A DNA stretch of 61,443 nt, taken from NCBI GenBank assembly GCA_022824225.1, contig JAJEAH010000003.1, positions 1-61,443 of the forward strand. The letters are read 5' to 3'. A model generated the notes under the pieces. The model had not been told where the DNA came from, ran no database searches, and saw nothing but the letters and a program-made list of their open reading frames with translations. Below are positions 44,771 through 53,226 of the stretch, one piece after another. A program made the translations under genes and the position numbers. This DNA comes from Chloroflexota bacterium (lineage in GTDB: Bacteria; Chloroflexota; UBA11872; VXOZ01). Each line of letters opens with the position of its first letter. Within the stretch, counting starts at the first letter, position 1.

Positions 44771-44843
44771 TCGAACGGTGAAGTCTCACTGTTGCGGCGG
44801 TGCGACAACTTGCCTTTGTCCGCGGCTGTAAGACTCTTGCCGC

Positions 44844-45287
44844 TTACTCTTCCGGGACTTCTTCCGCATGCTCCACCGGCTCGCGTCGGAAGAAGCGCTG
44901 CGTGATCCAGTCGTTAATGCCCCAGGCGCGGATGGCCGAGTAGAGCACCCAGAGGCTGAAAACCCGTTGCAGCGTCGATTGTGAGAGTTGCTGGGCCAGC
45001 GTGGACGCCAGGAGACCGGCAGCTACCGCGCCGATAGCGATGAGGAAGACCGGCCGCAGCTTGAGGTTCTTCATGCGGTAGTGGGTAATCGCGCCGGCCA
45101 GCGTGGTGGGAATCATCACGGCCAAGGAAATGCCCTGGCCGATGTGCTGACCGTAGCCCAAGATGAGGACCGCCGCCGGCACCATGATGATGCCGCCTCC
45201 TACGCCCATGGTGCCGCTGAGCATGCCGGCGCCAAAGCCGATAACGAGACTGAAGAGAAAGACGGAGAGTTCCGGGCCGAGGTTCAT
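44844..45287 (-). CDS. TauE/SafE family protein, second half
   Basis: This gene encodes 147 residues. It is a half-size TauE/SafE permease domain with the signature GAGMLSGTMGVGGGIIMVPA, four membrane helices and a charged C-terminal tail (EPVEHAEEVPEE). Its ATG overlaps the stop of the preceding half gene by 4 nt. Full-length TauE/SafE proteins of about 260-300 residues contain two such halves, so this protein is expected to pair with its neighbour. The family exports sulfite, sulfoacetate or other anions. Confidence 0.85.
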   Translation of the reverse strand: MNLGPELSVFLFSLVIGFGAGMLSGTMGVGGGIIMVPAAVLILGYGQHIGQGISLAVMIPTTLAGAITHYRMKNLKLRPVFLIAIGAVAAGLLASTLAQQLSQSTLQRVFSLWVLYSAIRAWGINDWITQRFFRREPVEHAEEVPEE

Positions 45288-45796
45288 GCTTCACTTTCCT
45301 CATCCGCTGCCGCTTCCTCGCTATCATCCCGCTGGTAGAGGACACTCCAGATGCCCATTACGACCATTACGACGAATCCGGCAATGAGGATAGCGTTTCC
45401 CAACACGGGGTGTTGCAGGAGCATGCGCAGCCCCACGGCGGTGAGGAGGATGGCAAAGATCCGCTTGAGTTGCTTCTGATTGATGCGGTGGGAAATGCGC
45501 ACGCCGATGGGCGCGGCGATCACGGCGCTGATCATGAAACCGGCGCCGGCAATGTACGCGGGGACATCGTTGCCGGGCGGCTCGTCACGAGGCCACAGGG
45601 CGTAGACCAATGCGGACGCAATGGCTGTGGGCACGATCGCGCCCAGGCTGACCGCGTGGGCCTCGCGCTGCGCCAATGCCAGGTAGGCGGTTATCAGAGG
45701 GACGATGACGACACCGCCGCCGACACCGGCGAGACCGGATAGCGTGCCGCCGGCAACGCCAACGGCAATGAAGCGCCAAAGGGGAATGGAGTTCAT
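45284..45796 (-). CDS. TauE/SafE family protein, first half
   Basis: This gene encodes 170 residues. It contains the repeat signature GGTLSGLAGVGGGVVIVPLI at the N-terminus, four to five membrane helices and an acidic tail (SEEAAADEESEA). Start ATG 45796 has GAGG 2 nt upstream. Together with the next gene it makes up one normal TauE/SafE transporter, split at the point between the two internal repeats with coding overlap. Both are predicted to sit in the inner membrane. Confidence 0.85.
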   Translation of the reverse strand: MNSIPLWRFIAVGVAGGTLSGLAGVGGGVVIVPLITAYLALAQREAHAVSLGAIVPTAIASALVYALWPRDEPPGNDVPAYIAGAGFMISAVIAAPIGVRISHRINQKQLKRIFAILLTAVGLRMLLQHPVLGNAILIAGFVVMVVMGIWSVLYQRDDSEEAAADEESEA

Positions 45797-45872
45797 GGCC
45801 TCAAAATACTAGCACTGTTAGCGCTCGGCTACAAAGCAGGGCAGTCAAGTTCCGCTTGGGCTGAGGCGGCAC

Positions 45873-45898
45873 GTAGGGGCACGATATATCGTGCCCCT
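45873..45898. repeat. Palindrome related to the MITE core
   Basis: GTAGGGGCACGATATATCGT continuing to GCCCCTT is an almost perfect palindrome. It differs from the core of the MITE-like element only at the centre (ATAT for CATG). It lies in the gap between the TauE genes and the propeller protein gene and lacks the terminal repeats. Confidence 0.6.
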
Positions 45899-45998
45899 TT
45901 GTATCCTGCCCCTACTCTATGGCGTGCCCCTACTTTGCGCGGTGAATCCTCTCAACCGATTTCGCGCGCGCGACGCCTTCATCGAGAATTCGGCCGCA

Positions 45999-47006
45999 TC
46001 ACTTGGTTGGGAGAGGCTCGGTGCGCGGCAGGACGGCCAGCCGCAGGTCGTGGGCGCCGTCGGCGCGGGCGCACTCAAAATAGACGTACAGTTCGTCCCC
46101 CACGGGCACAACGTCCACGTAGCGCACGGAACGCGACCCGCCGGCCGCTTGCACAACCGGGCCGTCCACGCTGAGGCGGATAAACGTGCGTAAATCGGCG
46201 GACAGCGCCAAGCCGCACTGTTCCTCGTAATTCTGGGCAACGTCGGCGGAGCCGTCGTAGAAGGCAAGCCACTGGTGCTCCATACGCGCTAGGGAGGAAA
46301 TTCTGCTGCAGTAGCTATCCCAGCCGTGGTCCCGGGGGGCAAAGATGTCCCCTTGCCACTCCCAGTCGCGGCCGTCGCCGCTGACCGCGAGGCCCGTGCT
46401 CGATTTGGCAATGCCGGTGTTATACACGTCAGCCGTGGCGTGCATCTCCTGCCGCGCGGCGGCGTCCGCCGTCGCGGGAGGCGGCGCATAGCTCGCGATC
46501 ATGTGCCATAGGCCGGCGACGTTGATGACGTAGGGGTCTTTTACGCCTTCCGCGTGGATGTCCGCCGCCGTCAGCACGGGCCGGCGCGCGGCCGGATCGA
46601 ATGCGGCGGGCGAGTCCGCTTCCAGCATATCGATGCGCCAGCGGTTGTCGGCGCTGTCCACATACGAGACGAAGAGCAGGAAGCGGCCGTTCGGATCACG
46701 AACCAGGCTGCTCTTCTCCACGGATGAGGAGTTTCCAAACGCCGCTTTGGGCGCCGACCAGATGTCCTCGAAGTGCTTGCCGTCCGAGCTGCGGGCCACG
46801 TAGCAGGCAAAGCCGCGGTCCGGTTCCTGTCCGCGCGGCCTGCGGCGGCGGTAGTAGAGGTAGAAAGCGTCTTCGTCCGGCAGGTAGAGCACACACGGCG
46901 CTCCCACCCAGTGGCCGTTGCCGGCTGCCAGCGGCTCCCGCACGACGTGGGCGGCTTCAGGATCGAAGAGCGTGATGGGGAGGTGGTACGTCTTGGCGTC
47001 GCGCAT
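45999..47006 (-). CDS. Glycosidase-like five-bladed beta-propeller protein
   Basis: This gene encodes 335 residues. ATG 47006 is preceded by AGGAGA. Recurrent blade strands such as FYLYYRRRR, VARSSDGKHFEDI, SSLVRDPNGRFLLFVSYVD, GVKDPYVINVAGLWHMIASY and HQWLAFYDGS fit a GH43/GH130-like five-bladed propeller. The acidic residues of KDP-Y and RDP-N occupy the usual active-site strands. It has no signal peptide, so it would act on imported sugars. Enzyme class and linkage are not determined. The Gfo/Idh/MocA gene lies 215 bp upstream on the same strand. Confidence 0.72.
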   Translation of the reverse strand: MRDAKTYHLPITLFDPEAAHVVREPLAAGNGHWVGAPCVLYLPDEDAFYLYYRRRRPRGQEPDRGFACYVARSSDGKHFEDIWSAPKAAFGNSSSVEKSSLVRDPNGRFLLFVSYVDSADNRWRIDMLEADSPAAFDPAARRPVLTAADIHAEGVKDPYVINVAGLWHMIASYAPPPATADAAARQEMHATADVYNTGIAKSSTGLAVSGDGRDWEWQGDIFAPRDHGWDSYCSRISSLARMEHQWLAFYDGSADVAQNYEEQCGLALSADLRTFIRLSVDGPVVQAAGGSRSVRYVDVVPVGDELYVYFECARADGAHDLRLAVLPRTEPLPTK

Positions 47007-47221
47007 TGGTAGTGTCTCTCCTTGAACCGGACAGCCGCAGCGTGATTACGGGGTCTCTAGGCAGGTAGCAAGCTATGCGACGGCGGGGTTGCGCAAGAAC
47101 TGCGAGACTGCTAGCCAAAGGACCTCAACGCCCATGATAGCGCCGATCTGCCCGCTGAGCCCCGGCGCAAGACGTCGTGACGCGGGTGGCGGGAGTACTC
47201 GCGCCGGCGTGCCGCTCGCGC

Positions 47222-48220
47222 CTAGGCAAAGATCTCCTTTTCGATCTCCGCCGGGGAGACTGTGCGCCCATGCTCGGCAGCGCGGTTGAACGACAGCGTG
47301 AGCGCCAAGGTCTTCAGCGCGTCATCCAGCGGCGACCGCAGCAGCACGGGATTGTCCGTTTCCACAGCGTGCAAGAACGCCGCCGCCATGCGCACCTCCA
47401 AGGAGGGTTCTTCGGCAGTGAGCGACTCCGTGCCGTCCGGCGTGATGTGCTGCAATCCACCCCCGGAGAACCGCAGCAACAATTCCTCGCTGACAAAGTC
47501 AAGGCCTGAGCTCTGCGGGAGGCCGAAGAAGAGGGCGTACGTGGTCGCCACGCTGCCGACAGCGCCGGAAGCAAAGGCAAACGTGCCGGAGTACACGTCC
47601 CAGTTTTGAAAGTCCGCGTCGTCTTGCCACGCGCGCCGGCCGAACTGCGCGTAGACGTGGTCGATTTCGCCGCCGAGCAACCGGCAGAGGTCGAAGAGGT
47701 GGGTTGCCTGTTCCACGATCTGCCCGCCGCCCTGGGCGGCATCCAGATTCCAGGGCACTTTTGGCACGCCCTGGTACCACCAAATGCGCGCCATGCCGAG
47801 GTCGCGATCGGCTAGGAGAGACCGGGCGCGCTCGATGAGGCTGGTGTAGCGCTGCTGGTAGCCCACGCAACAGAGCACGCCGCCCTGTTCAACCGCCATG
47901 CGAATCCGGCGGGCGTCCAGCACGGTAAGGGCCACCGGTTTTTCCACGAAGATGGCGGCTTTCTGGGTCGCGGCGTATTCGACTTGCTCCGCGTGCAGGT
48001 TCGGCGGCGTGATGATGTAGACGGCGTCAGGCTGCTCCGCGTCGAGCATGTCGCGGTAGTCCGCGTACGTCTCCGCACTGAAGGGCGCGGCGGCGGCTTG
48101 GGCGCGCTCCTCATCTACGTCGCAGATCGCCGCGACTTCGGCGTTTTCGACTTGCGCCAACGCGCGGTAGTGCGCCTGCGCGCGCCGCCCGGCCCCGATA
48201 CCTGCTACCCGTAGTTTCAT
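47222..48220 (-). CDS. Gfo/Idh/MocA family oxidoreductase
   Basis: This gene encodes 332 residues. ATG 48220 has GAGGTG upstream. The Rossmann segment is KLRVAGIGAGRRAQAHYRAL and the family signature EKPVALTVLDARR follows. AQGGGQIVEQATHLFDLCRLLGGE carries the conserved His. It differs clearly from the other two family members in the window, so the three are not recent duplicates. Placed before a glycosidase-like gene it likely oxidises the released sugar or derivative. Confidence 0.9.
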   Translation of the reverse strand: MKLRVAGIGAGRRAQAHYRALAQVENAEVAAICDVDEERAQAAAAPFSAETYADYRDMLDAEQPDAVYIITPPNLHAEQVEYAATQKAAIFVEKPVALTVLDARRIRMAVEQGGVLCCVGYQQRYTSLIERARSLLADRDLGMARIWWYQGVPKVPWNLDAAQGGGQIVEQATHLFDLCRLLGGEIDHVYAQFGRRAWQDDADFQNWDVYSGTFAFASGAVGSVATTYALFFGLPQSSGLDFVSEELLLRFSGGGLQHITPDGTESLTAEEPSLEVRMAAAFLHAVETDNPVLLRSPLDDALKTLALTLSFNRAAEHGRTVSPAEIEKEIFA

Positions 48221-48402
48221 CTGGTCACCTCAATATCAACGAGGAATCCTAAATTAAGAACGTGCGACCCGTTACGCTAATGCTCGTCATGCTCAAGAGG
48301 CAAATTGCATCCGTTCGTGCTGAGCTTGTCGAAGTATGAACGGATGCAATTTGCCGTTCACTTTGGAACCGCAGAACGAATCTCAATGAAAAAGACAGTT
48401 CA

Positions 48403-49698
48403 CTAAGCCACCGCCGTGCCGCGCAGCGAGTAGGCCGTCGTTTCGTCGATGCGCACGGGCAGAACCTCGCCCACCAGGTTTTCACGCGGATCGGCGAAGA
48501 ACGTCACGCGGTCGGTGCGGATGCGGCCCCACCACTTGCCGTTGCGTTGGCCTTCCACCAGCACGTCTAGAGTCCGCCCCTGCAAGTGGGCATTCTTCGC
48601 GGCCATCACCCGTTCCTGCAGAGCTTCGACTGCCAGCAGGCGTTGGTGCTTCTCGTCGCGGGGCACGTCGTCGTCCATTTCCTCGTCGGCTTTCGTGCCC
48701 GGCCGCGGCGAGTACATAGCCGTGTGCACCACGTCGAGTTCGAGCTGTTCCAGCATCGCCAGGGTATTCGCGAATTGGCGCTCCGTTTCGCCGGGGAAAC
48801 CCACGATGATGTCCGTTGCGATAGACGCGTTTGGAATAATCTCGCGAATGCGCGCCACCAAGTCCACGTACCGTTGGGCGGGATAACCGCGCTTCATGCG
48901 CCGCAGCACCAGGTCGTCGCCGCTCTGCACGGCAATGTTGAAGTGCTCGCACACGTTAGGCAAGCTGCCGACGGCTTCGATGATGCGGTCGCTCATGAAG
49001 AGCGGGTGCGAGGTGAGGAAGCGAACGCGCTCCAGGCCTGGCACGGCGCTGGACGCCGTGAGCAGGTCTGCTAGATCCGGCCGGCCCTCCAGGTCGCGGC
49101 CGTAGTCGTCCACGGTCTGCCCCAGGAGCGTCACTTCCCGCGTGCCGTGCCGCACCAGCCAGCGCAGTTCACGCACGACTTCAGGAATTGGGCGACTGCG
49201 CTCGGGGCCGCGCCGGATGGGCACGATGCAGAAGGCGCAGCGCATATTGCAGCCGTAGATGACCGGCACCCAGCGGCACGGCCCGCCCAGCGCCAGCGGC
49301 GAGCCCTCCAGGCAGCCCTCGTCCAGCATGCCCCGGTTGCCGGCCTTCTGCTGGGCGAATTCCAGGATGGGTTCGTACTCCACCGGCTTCGTGAAGACGT
49401 CCACCTGCGGCAAGCGCGCCTGCAAGCGCTCCAGGCTGTCCTCACCCACCATGCAGCCCATCATGGCTATGGAGAGATCGGGGTTTTTCTTCTTCATGCC
49501 GGAGAGCCAGCCGAGTTGTCCCAGGGCGCGGTCTTCGGCGCTCTGGCGCACGGCGCAGGTATTCACGACGACCAAATCGGCCTGCATGGGCTCTTCCGCA
49601 TACGTGTACCCCAGCGCCTCCAATGAACCGCCGAGCCGTTCGGAATCGGCTTTGTTCATCTGGCAGCCGTATGTGATCAGGTGGTAGCGCAGGTCCAT
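48403..49698 (-). CDS. miaB: tRNA (2-methylthio-N6-isopentenyladenosine-37) methylthiotransferase
   Basis: MiaB adds the 2-methylthio group to N6-isopentenyladenosine at position 37 of tRNAs. I use ATG 49698 (431 residues); an ATG at 49758 would give 451. The N-terminal cluster domain starts YHLITYGCQMNKADSERLGG. The radical-SAM motif is C150-x3-C154-x2-C157 (CNMRCAFC). HFNIAVQSGDDLVLRRMKRGY, IIVGFPGETE and a C-terminal TRAM domain (to about residue 431) follow. It is divergent from the MEMO1-family gene with about 165 bp between starts. Confidence 0.93.
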   Translation of the reverse strand: MDLRYHLITYGCQMNKADSERLGGSLEALGYTYAEEPMQADLVVVNTCAVRQSAEDRALGQLGWLSGMKKKNPDLSIAMMGCMVGEDSLERLQARLPQVDVFTKPVEYEPILEFAQQKAGNRGMLDEGCLEGSPLALGGPCRWVPVIYGCNMRCAFCIVPIRRGPERSRPIPEVVRELRWLVRHGTREVTLLGQTVDDYGRDLEGRPDLADLLTASSAVPGLERVRFLTSHPLFMSDRIIEAVGSLPNVCEHFNIAVQSGDDLVLRRMKRGYPAQRYVDLVARIREIIPNASIATDIIVGFPGETERQFANTLAMLEQLELDVVHTAMYSPRPGTKADEEMDDDVPRDEKHQRLLAVEALQERVMAAKNAHLQGRTLDVLVEGQRNGKWWGRIRTDRVTFFADPRENLVGEVLPVRIDETTAYSLRGTAVA

Positions 49699-49862
49699 AG
49701 ATTCGGGGCTTTCCCTGTCGCTGGGCAGTAGCCTGCAAATGTAGTTTCGTCTACTCATTGTAGCAAGCCCCGGCGGCAGCGTGAAGAAGGCGCCCGGTGG
49801 CGTTTGCCGGGCTGCCGCCGCATTTTCTATACTGGTGCTTTGGCAAGCTACGGAAGGCAAGA

Positions 49863-51104
49863 ATGCAGGAACCATCCATGTCCACGCCGGTTCAACCCAA
49901 GGTCCGGCCGCTCATCACCGAATGGGTGCGGGCCGACGGCGACGTGTGCCTGGCGTTGCGGGATCCCGATGAATTGCTCCCGGGCACGGCGCTCATTCCC
50001 GCCGGTCTCGCGCCGGTGCTGGAGCTCTGTGACGGCGAACACACCCTTGCCGCCATGCAAGCGGCGCTCTCCGTACGCTACGGCATGTCGCTGCCGATTG
50101 AGGCGCTTCAGTCTCTCGTCGCGCAGCTTGAGGAGGCGTTGATTCTGGAGAGCGAGCGCGTGCGGGCGGCCCGACAGGAAGCCTGTCGCGCCTATCGCAG
50201 CGCGCCCTGTCGTCCACCGGCGCTGGCCGGGGCCTCGTACCCGGCCGACCCCGATGAGCTTACGGCAATGCTCGCGAGGTTCGAGGACGCAGCGGGACCT
50301 CCGGCGGAATTGCGCGCGAACGGTGTCCGTGGGATTGTCAGCCCGCACATCGACTACCAGCGCGGCGGGACAGTCTACGCCCGCACCTGGCAACACGCCC
50401 AGAATGCCGCGCGGGAAGCCGAGATCGTCGTGATATTCGGCACGGACCATGCGGGCAGCCCCGGGACGTTGACGCCCACGCGCCAGGACTACGCCACGCC
50501 GTGGGGCAGCTTGCCGACCGACCAGGGCATCGTGGACCGTCTCGAGGCGGCGTGGGGTGACGACTCGCTGTTTGACGAGGAACTACATCACCGCAAGGAA
50601 CACTCAATCGAATTGGCTGCCGTGTGGCTGCACTACGTCCGGCAGGGCGAGCCGGTGGCGCTGGCGCCGATCCTGTGCGGGTCGTTCTTGCCGTTTACGA
50701 CGAGCGAGGCCGGCCCCGGCGAGAATGGGCGGTTCGTAGCAAGCATCACCGCTCTGCGGGACGCTCTGGCCGGACGGCGCGCCCTCGTGGTCGCGGCGGC
50801 CGACCTGGCTCATGTAGGTCCGGCGTTTGGCGATCCGCAGCCCCTGGAACAGAAAGAAAAAGAGGACCTGAGGAGATTTGACCATGAGCTGTTGGCCGCG
50901 GTGTGTCAAGGCGACGCGGAGGGCTTTCTGGGACGCCTGCGGCAGAGCGGTGACAAACAGAAAGTGTGCGGCCTCCCACCCATCTATGCCGCTCTACACC
51001 TGCTTGGCCCCGTGGCGGGCCGCGTTGTGGACTACGCCCAATGCCCCGCCGACGACGCGGCGGGTTCGGTGGTCTCCGTGGCGGGCGTGGTCTGGACCGG
51101 CTAG
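49863..51104 (+). CDS. amrB: AmmeMemoRadiSam system protein B (MEMO1 family)
   Basis: This gene encodes 413 residues from ATG 49863, with GGAAGG 5 nt upstream. Residues about 1-100 form an extra N-terminal domain resembling PqqD-like winged helices (CDGEHTLAAMQAALSVRYG). The MEMO1 domain begins at ALAGASYPADP. It carries the metal-site residues of GIVSPHIDYQRGG, VIFGTDHAGS, HHRKEHSIELAAVWLHY and the late VVAAADLAHVGPAFGDP. Its usual partners (AMMECR1 protein and the AmmeMemoRadiSam radical SAM protein) are not in the window. The function of the family remains poorly defined. Confidence 0.85.
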   Translation: MQEPSMSTPVQPKVRPLITEWVRADGDVCLALRDPDELLPGTALIPAGLAPVLELCDGEHTLAAMQAALSVRYGMSLPIEALQSLVAQLEEALILESERVRAARQEACRAYRSAPCRPPALAGASYPADPDELTAMLARFEDAAGPPAELRANGVRGIVSPHIDYQRGGTVYARTWQHAQNAAREAEIVVIFGTDHAGSPGTLTPTRQDYATPWGSLPTDQGIVDRLEAAWGDDSLFDEELHHRKEHSIELAAVWLHYVRQGEPVALAPILCGSFLPFTTSEAGPGENGRFVASITALRDALAGRRALVVAAADLAHVGPAFGDPQPLEQKEKEDLRRFDHELLAAVCQGDAEGFLGRLRQSGDKQKVCGLPPIYAALHLLGPVAGRVVDYAQCPADDAAGSVVSVAGVVWTG

Positions 51105-51140
51105 CGCCGCCGGCTACGGCTTGACGGGCAATTGCCCGAC

Positions 51141-51905
51141 CTAGCGCGCCAGCCAGCCGCCGTCGATGGGCACGATCGAGCCGTGCATGAAGTCGGACTC
51201 GCTCGACGCCAAATATACTGCCAGCTTGCCGATGTCTTCCGCCGTGCCCCAGCGGCCGGCGGGCGTGCGCAGTGTGATTTCGGGCGCGCGTTCCGGATTC
51301 TGCTTCAGGGCTTCGGTCATGTCCGTATCGATGTAGCCGGGCGCGATGGCATTGACGTTTACACCGTGAGCAGCCCAGTCCGTGGCCAGGGCCCGGGTGA
51401 TGCCGGCCACGCCGTGCTTGCTCGTGACGTACGGCGCAATCTGCACCCCGCCCTGGTACGACATGAGCGAGGCGATATTGACGATCTTGCCCCGGCCTTG
51501 CGGTACGAAATAGCGGCCCGCGGCTTGGCAGAGAAAGAACACGGCGTGCAGATTTACCTGCATTACGTTGTGCCAGTCGTCTGCCGTAAGCTCCAGCGCA
51601 GTTTTACGGATGGTGACGCCTGCATTGTTGACCAGGATGTCGATCCTGCCGAAGTGCGCCGCCGTCTGGTCCACGAGCGCGTTGAGATCGGCAGCGGATG
51701 CCGCCGCCAAATCGGCTTGCAGCGACAGGTAGCGCCGCCCCGCGGCCTCCACCAGGGCTTGCGTTTCCGTGGAAGCCGAGCGCGAAACCCCGGCCACGTC
51801 CGCCCCCGCTTCGGCAAAGGCTTTGGCGATGCCCCGACCGATGCCCCGGCTGGCGCCGGTGACCAAGGCGACGTTGTTCTCTAAGCAAAACGCTACTTTT
51901 GACAT
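51141..51905 (-). CDS. Short-chain dehydrogenase (KduD-like)
   Basis: This gene encodes 254 residues. The NAD loop is ALVTGASRGIGRG, followed by ILVNNAGVT, the catalytic Ser in IVNIASLMSYQGG and Y-x3-K in YVTSKHGVAG. The C-terminal IAPGYIDTDMTEAL and GSIVPIDGGW are classical-SDR hallmarks. The QGG-x-x-APYVTSKHG pattern is shared with 2-deoxy-D-gluconate 3-dehydrogenase (KduD), pointing to sugar-acid metabolism, but other SDR substrates are possible. It converges on the MEMO1-family gene. Confidence 0.85.
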   Translation of the reverse strand: MSKVAFCLENNVALVTGASRGIGRGIAKAFAEAGADVAGVSRSASTETQALVEAAGRRYLSLQADLAAASAADLNALVDQTAAHFGRIDILVNNAGVTIRKTALELTADDWHNVMQVNLHAVFFLCQAAGRYFVPQGRGKIVNIASLMSYQGGVQIAPYVTSKHGVAGITRALATDWAAHGVNVNAIAPGYIDTDMTEALKQNPERAPEITLRTPAGRWGTAEDIGKLAVYLASSESDFMHGSIVPIDGGWLAR

Positions 51906-52132
51906 CGCTGGAGCTGCTCCTCTTCGCCGCGTCCGTAGCTGCAGTTACTCGCGAATCCCTTGAAGGCTAGTTTACCTCAGGGACTCACGCCAAAGTATCC
52001 GCCCGCGCTCGCAGTGGGTAGGGTCCCAGCACGAAGAAGGTCAGTTCAACAGGATCGGAGGGGCAGGACTTGGCGGGCCCTACACTCCGCTGAAATCGAT
52101 TCTGGCAAGTTGGCGCGCGCAGTGCGGGTATG

Positions 52133-52375
52133 CTATCTGACACCGTATTGATTGGCGGCCTGTCTAAACGCCTTCTGAGTTGCGTCTGTCACGGCGTATT
52201 CGTTTGAGCCGCTGCGATCATAGAAGACCGATGCAATACCAGTCCGTCTACGCTTGCCAATAGTAATATGCACTTTGACCACGGTAACAGCGCCATACTT
52301 GTCTTCGACTGTCTCGATTTCAGACGACCAGTCCTTATCGACTTTGTCCAAGCCATCTATGATATTTTGATCCAT
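52133..52375 (-). CDS. Small hypothetical protein, second gene of a HEPN-like pair
   Basis: This gene encodes 80 residues from ATG 52375. A beta-rich middle (KYGAVTVVKVHITIG, RTGIASVFYDR) is followed by AVTDATQKAFRQAANQYGVR. This C-terminus recalls the helix of Rad52-like annealing proteins but is too short to assign. It follows the upstream gene by 2 bp. More AT-rich than its neighbours. Its role is unknown; antitoxin or accessory protein of the first gene are possible. Confidence 0.5.
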   Translation of the reverse strand: MDQNIIDGLDKVDKDWSSEIETVEDKYGAVTVVKVHITIGKRRRTGIASVFYDRSGSNEYAVTDATQKAFRQAANQYGVR

Positions 52376-52377
52376 CG

Positions 52378-52743
52378 CTATGTCCTCCAGATAACGCTCT
52401 CGATTCTACCTATGAACAGCCGCACATCAGCGATGCACTCGCGCACGTCTTCCTCGAGCTTATTTCCTTGGTAAAAGTTCTCGTGAAGGCCATAAGCAGA
52501 CCTGAAAAGGCGCTTTAGCTCCTGATCTTCTGTTGCACCGGCAATCTTCGCCACACTCCTGCGTATAGCAGTATTGGACTGATGTTTCCAGCCCCGCGTT
52601 ACGCTAGCGGCCTTAACTGCACGCACAGCGGCGCCCCATGCCTTTTCCGAAGCCTGGAGAGTATCGCCCGCATTTAGCTCATCTGCTGCTTGTTCGATGA
52701 ATTGGTAGCAGACCTGGAGATGCTCAATCGCTCTCTCGTCCAA
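52378..52743 (-). CDS. HEPN/PaREP1-like helical protein
   Basis: This gene encodes 121 residues, starting at TTG 52743 since no ATG lies in frame. The order of helices (HLQVCYQFIEQAADELNAG, LQASEKAWGAAVRAVKAAS, LKRLFRSAYGLHENFYQG) and the central A-x-E-K-x-W-G-A motif resemble the HEPN/PaREP1 group, which includes nucleotidyltransferase partners and RNases. A classical R-x4-6-H catalytic motif is not clear. With the 2-bp spaced small gene behind it, the pair looks like a toxin-antitoxin or a small defence unit. Confidence 0.55.
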   Translation of the reverse strand: MDERAIEHLQVCYQFIEQAADELNAGDTLQASEKAWGAAVRAVKAASVTRGWKHQSNTAIRRSVAKIAGATEDQELKRLFRSAYGLHENFYQGNKLEEDVRECIADVRLFIGRIESVIWRT

Positions 52744-52989
52744 TAGGGAAACTCTCTCTTACTAGAAGAGGCTGCTGCAGGTATATGCATTCACACTAGC
52801 CTACCATCCGCAACTTGGGCAATTCGATAAACTGGCGACCATGCGCTCTGAGAATATCCCGAACGACTGTCTCAACTTCGGACGCCTGTGCGTCCACTGG
52901 CCCTCAACACAGCAAAGACCGGCAACGTCACCTGTTTTGCAAATCTATACGGACAGCCCTTCCAACAAAGAGGCGTGTCCCCATCTTGC

Positions 52990-53131
52990 TTGACGCTCGA
53001 CGCACCTACGTGACAGAATGCCATGCGTAGGAGCAGCTTGTGTGTGACGGATTTACCGCCGAGAACGCTGCTCTTAGGCCCGACGTGATTGATCGCGTTT
53101 GGGCACTTCCCAAATCAATGGTGCCCAAGCG
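52990..53131 (+). promoter_or_regulatory. Promoter and structured leader of ileS
   Basis: TTGACG (52990-52995) and CAGAAT (53014-53019) are 18 bp apart and could start a leader of about 200 nt before ileS. In the leader, CGTTTGGGCAC (53096-53106) pairs with GTGCCCAAGCG (53121-53131) over 11 bp with one G-U. I looked for the T-box consensus GGTGGNACCGCG and found only a poor match (CACCTGTACCGCC near 53154). Leader regulation is therefore possible but not identified. Confidence 0.35.
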
Positions 53132-53226
53132 CAACTTCTACAACATGGAGCGCCACCTGTACCGCCTGTCAAGTAGCGCACGCCAAGCCCAACTCCATTG
53201 CGGAACTGACACTGAGGAGGCACGAA

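Noticed and set aside
44316-44843. Cas genes beside the CRISPR array
   Set aside because: Neighbours are an amidohydrolase and TauE/SafE genes; no cas family is present in the window.
53140-53175. T-box riboswitch before ileS
   Set aside because: Only CACCTGTACCGCC resembles the T-box consensus, without the conserved TGG and without a recognisable Stem I; a covariance search would be needed.
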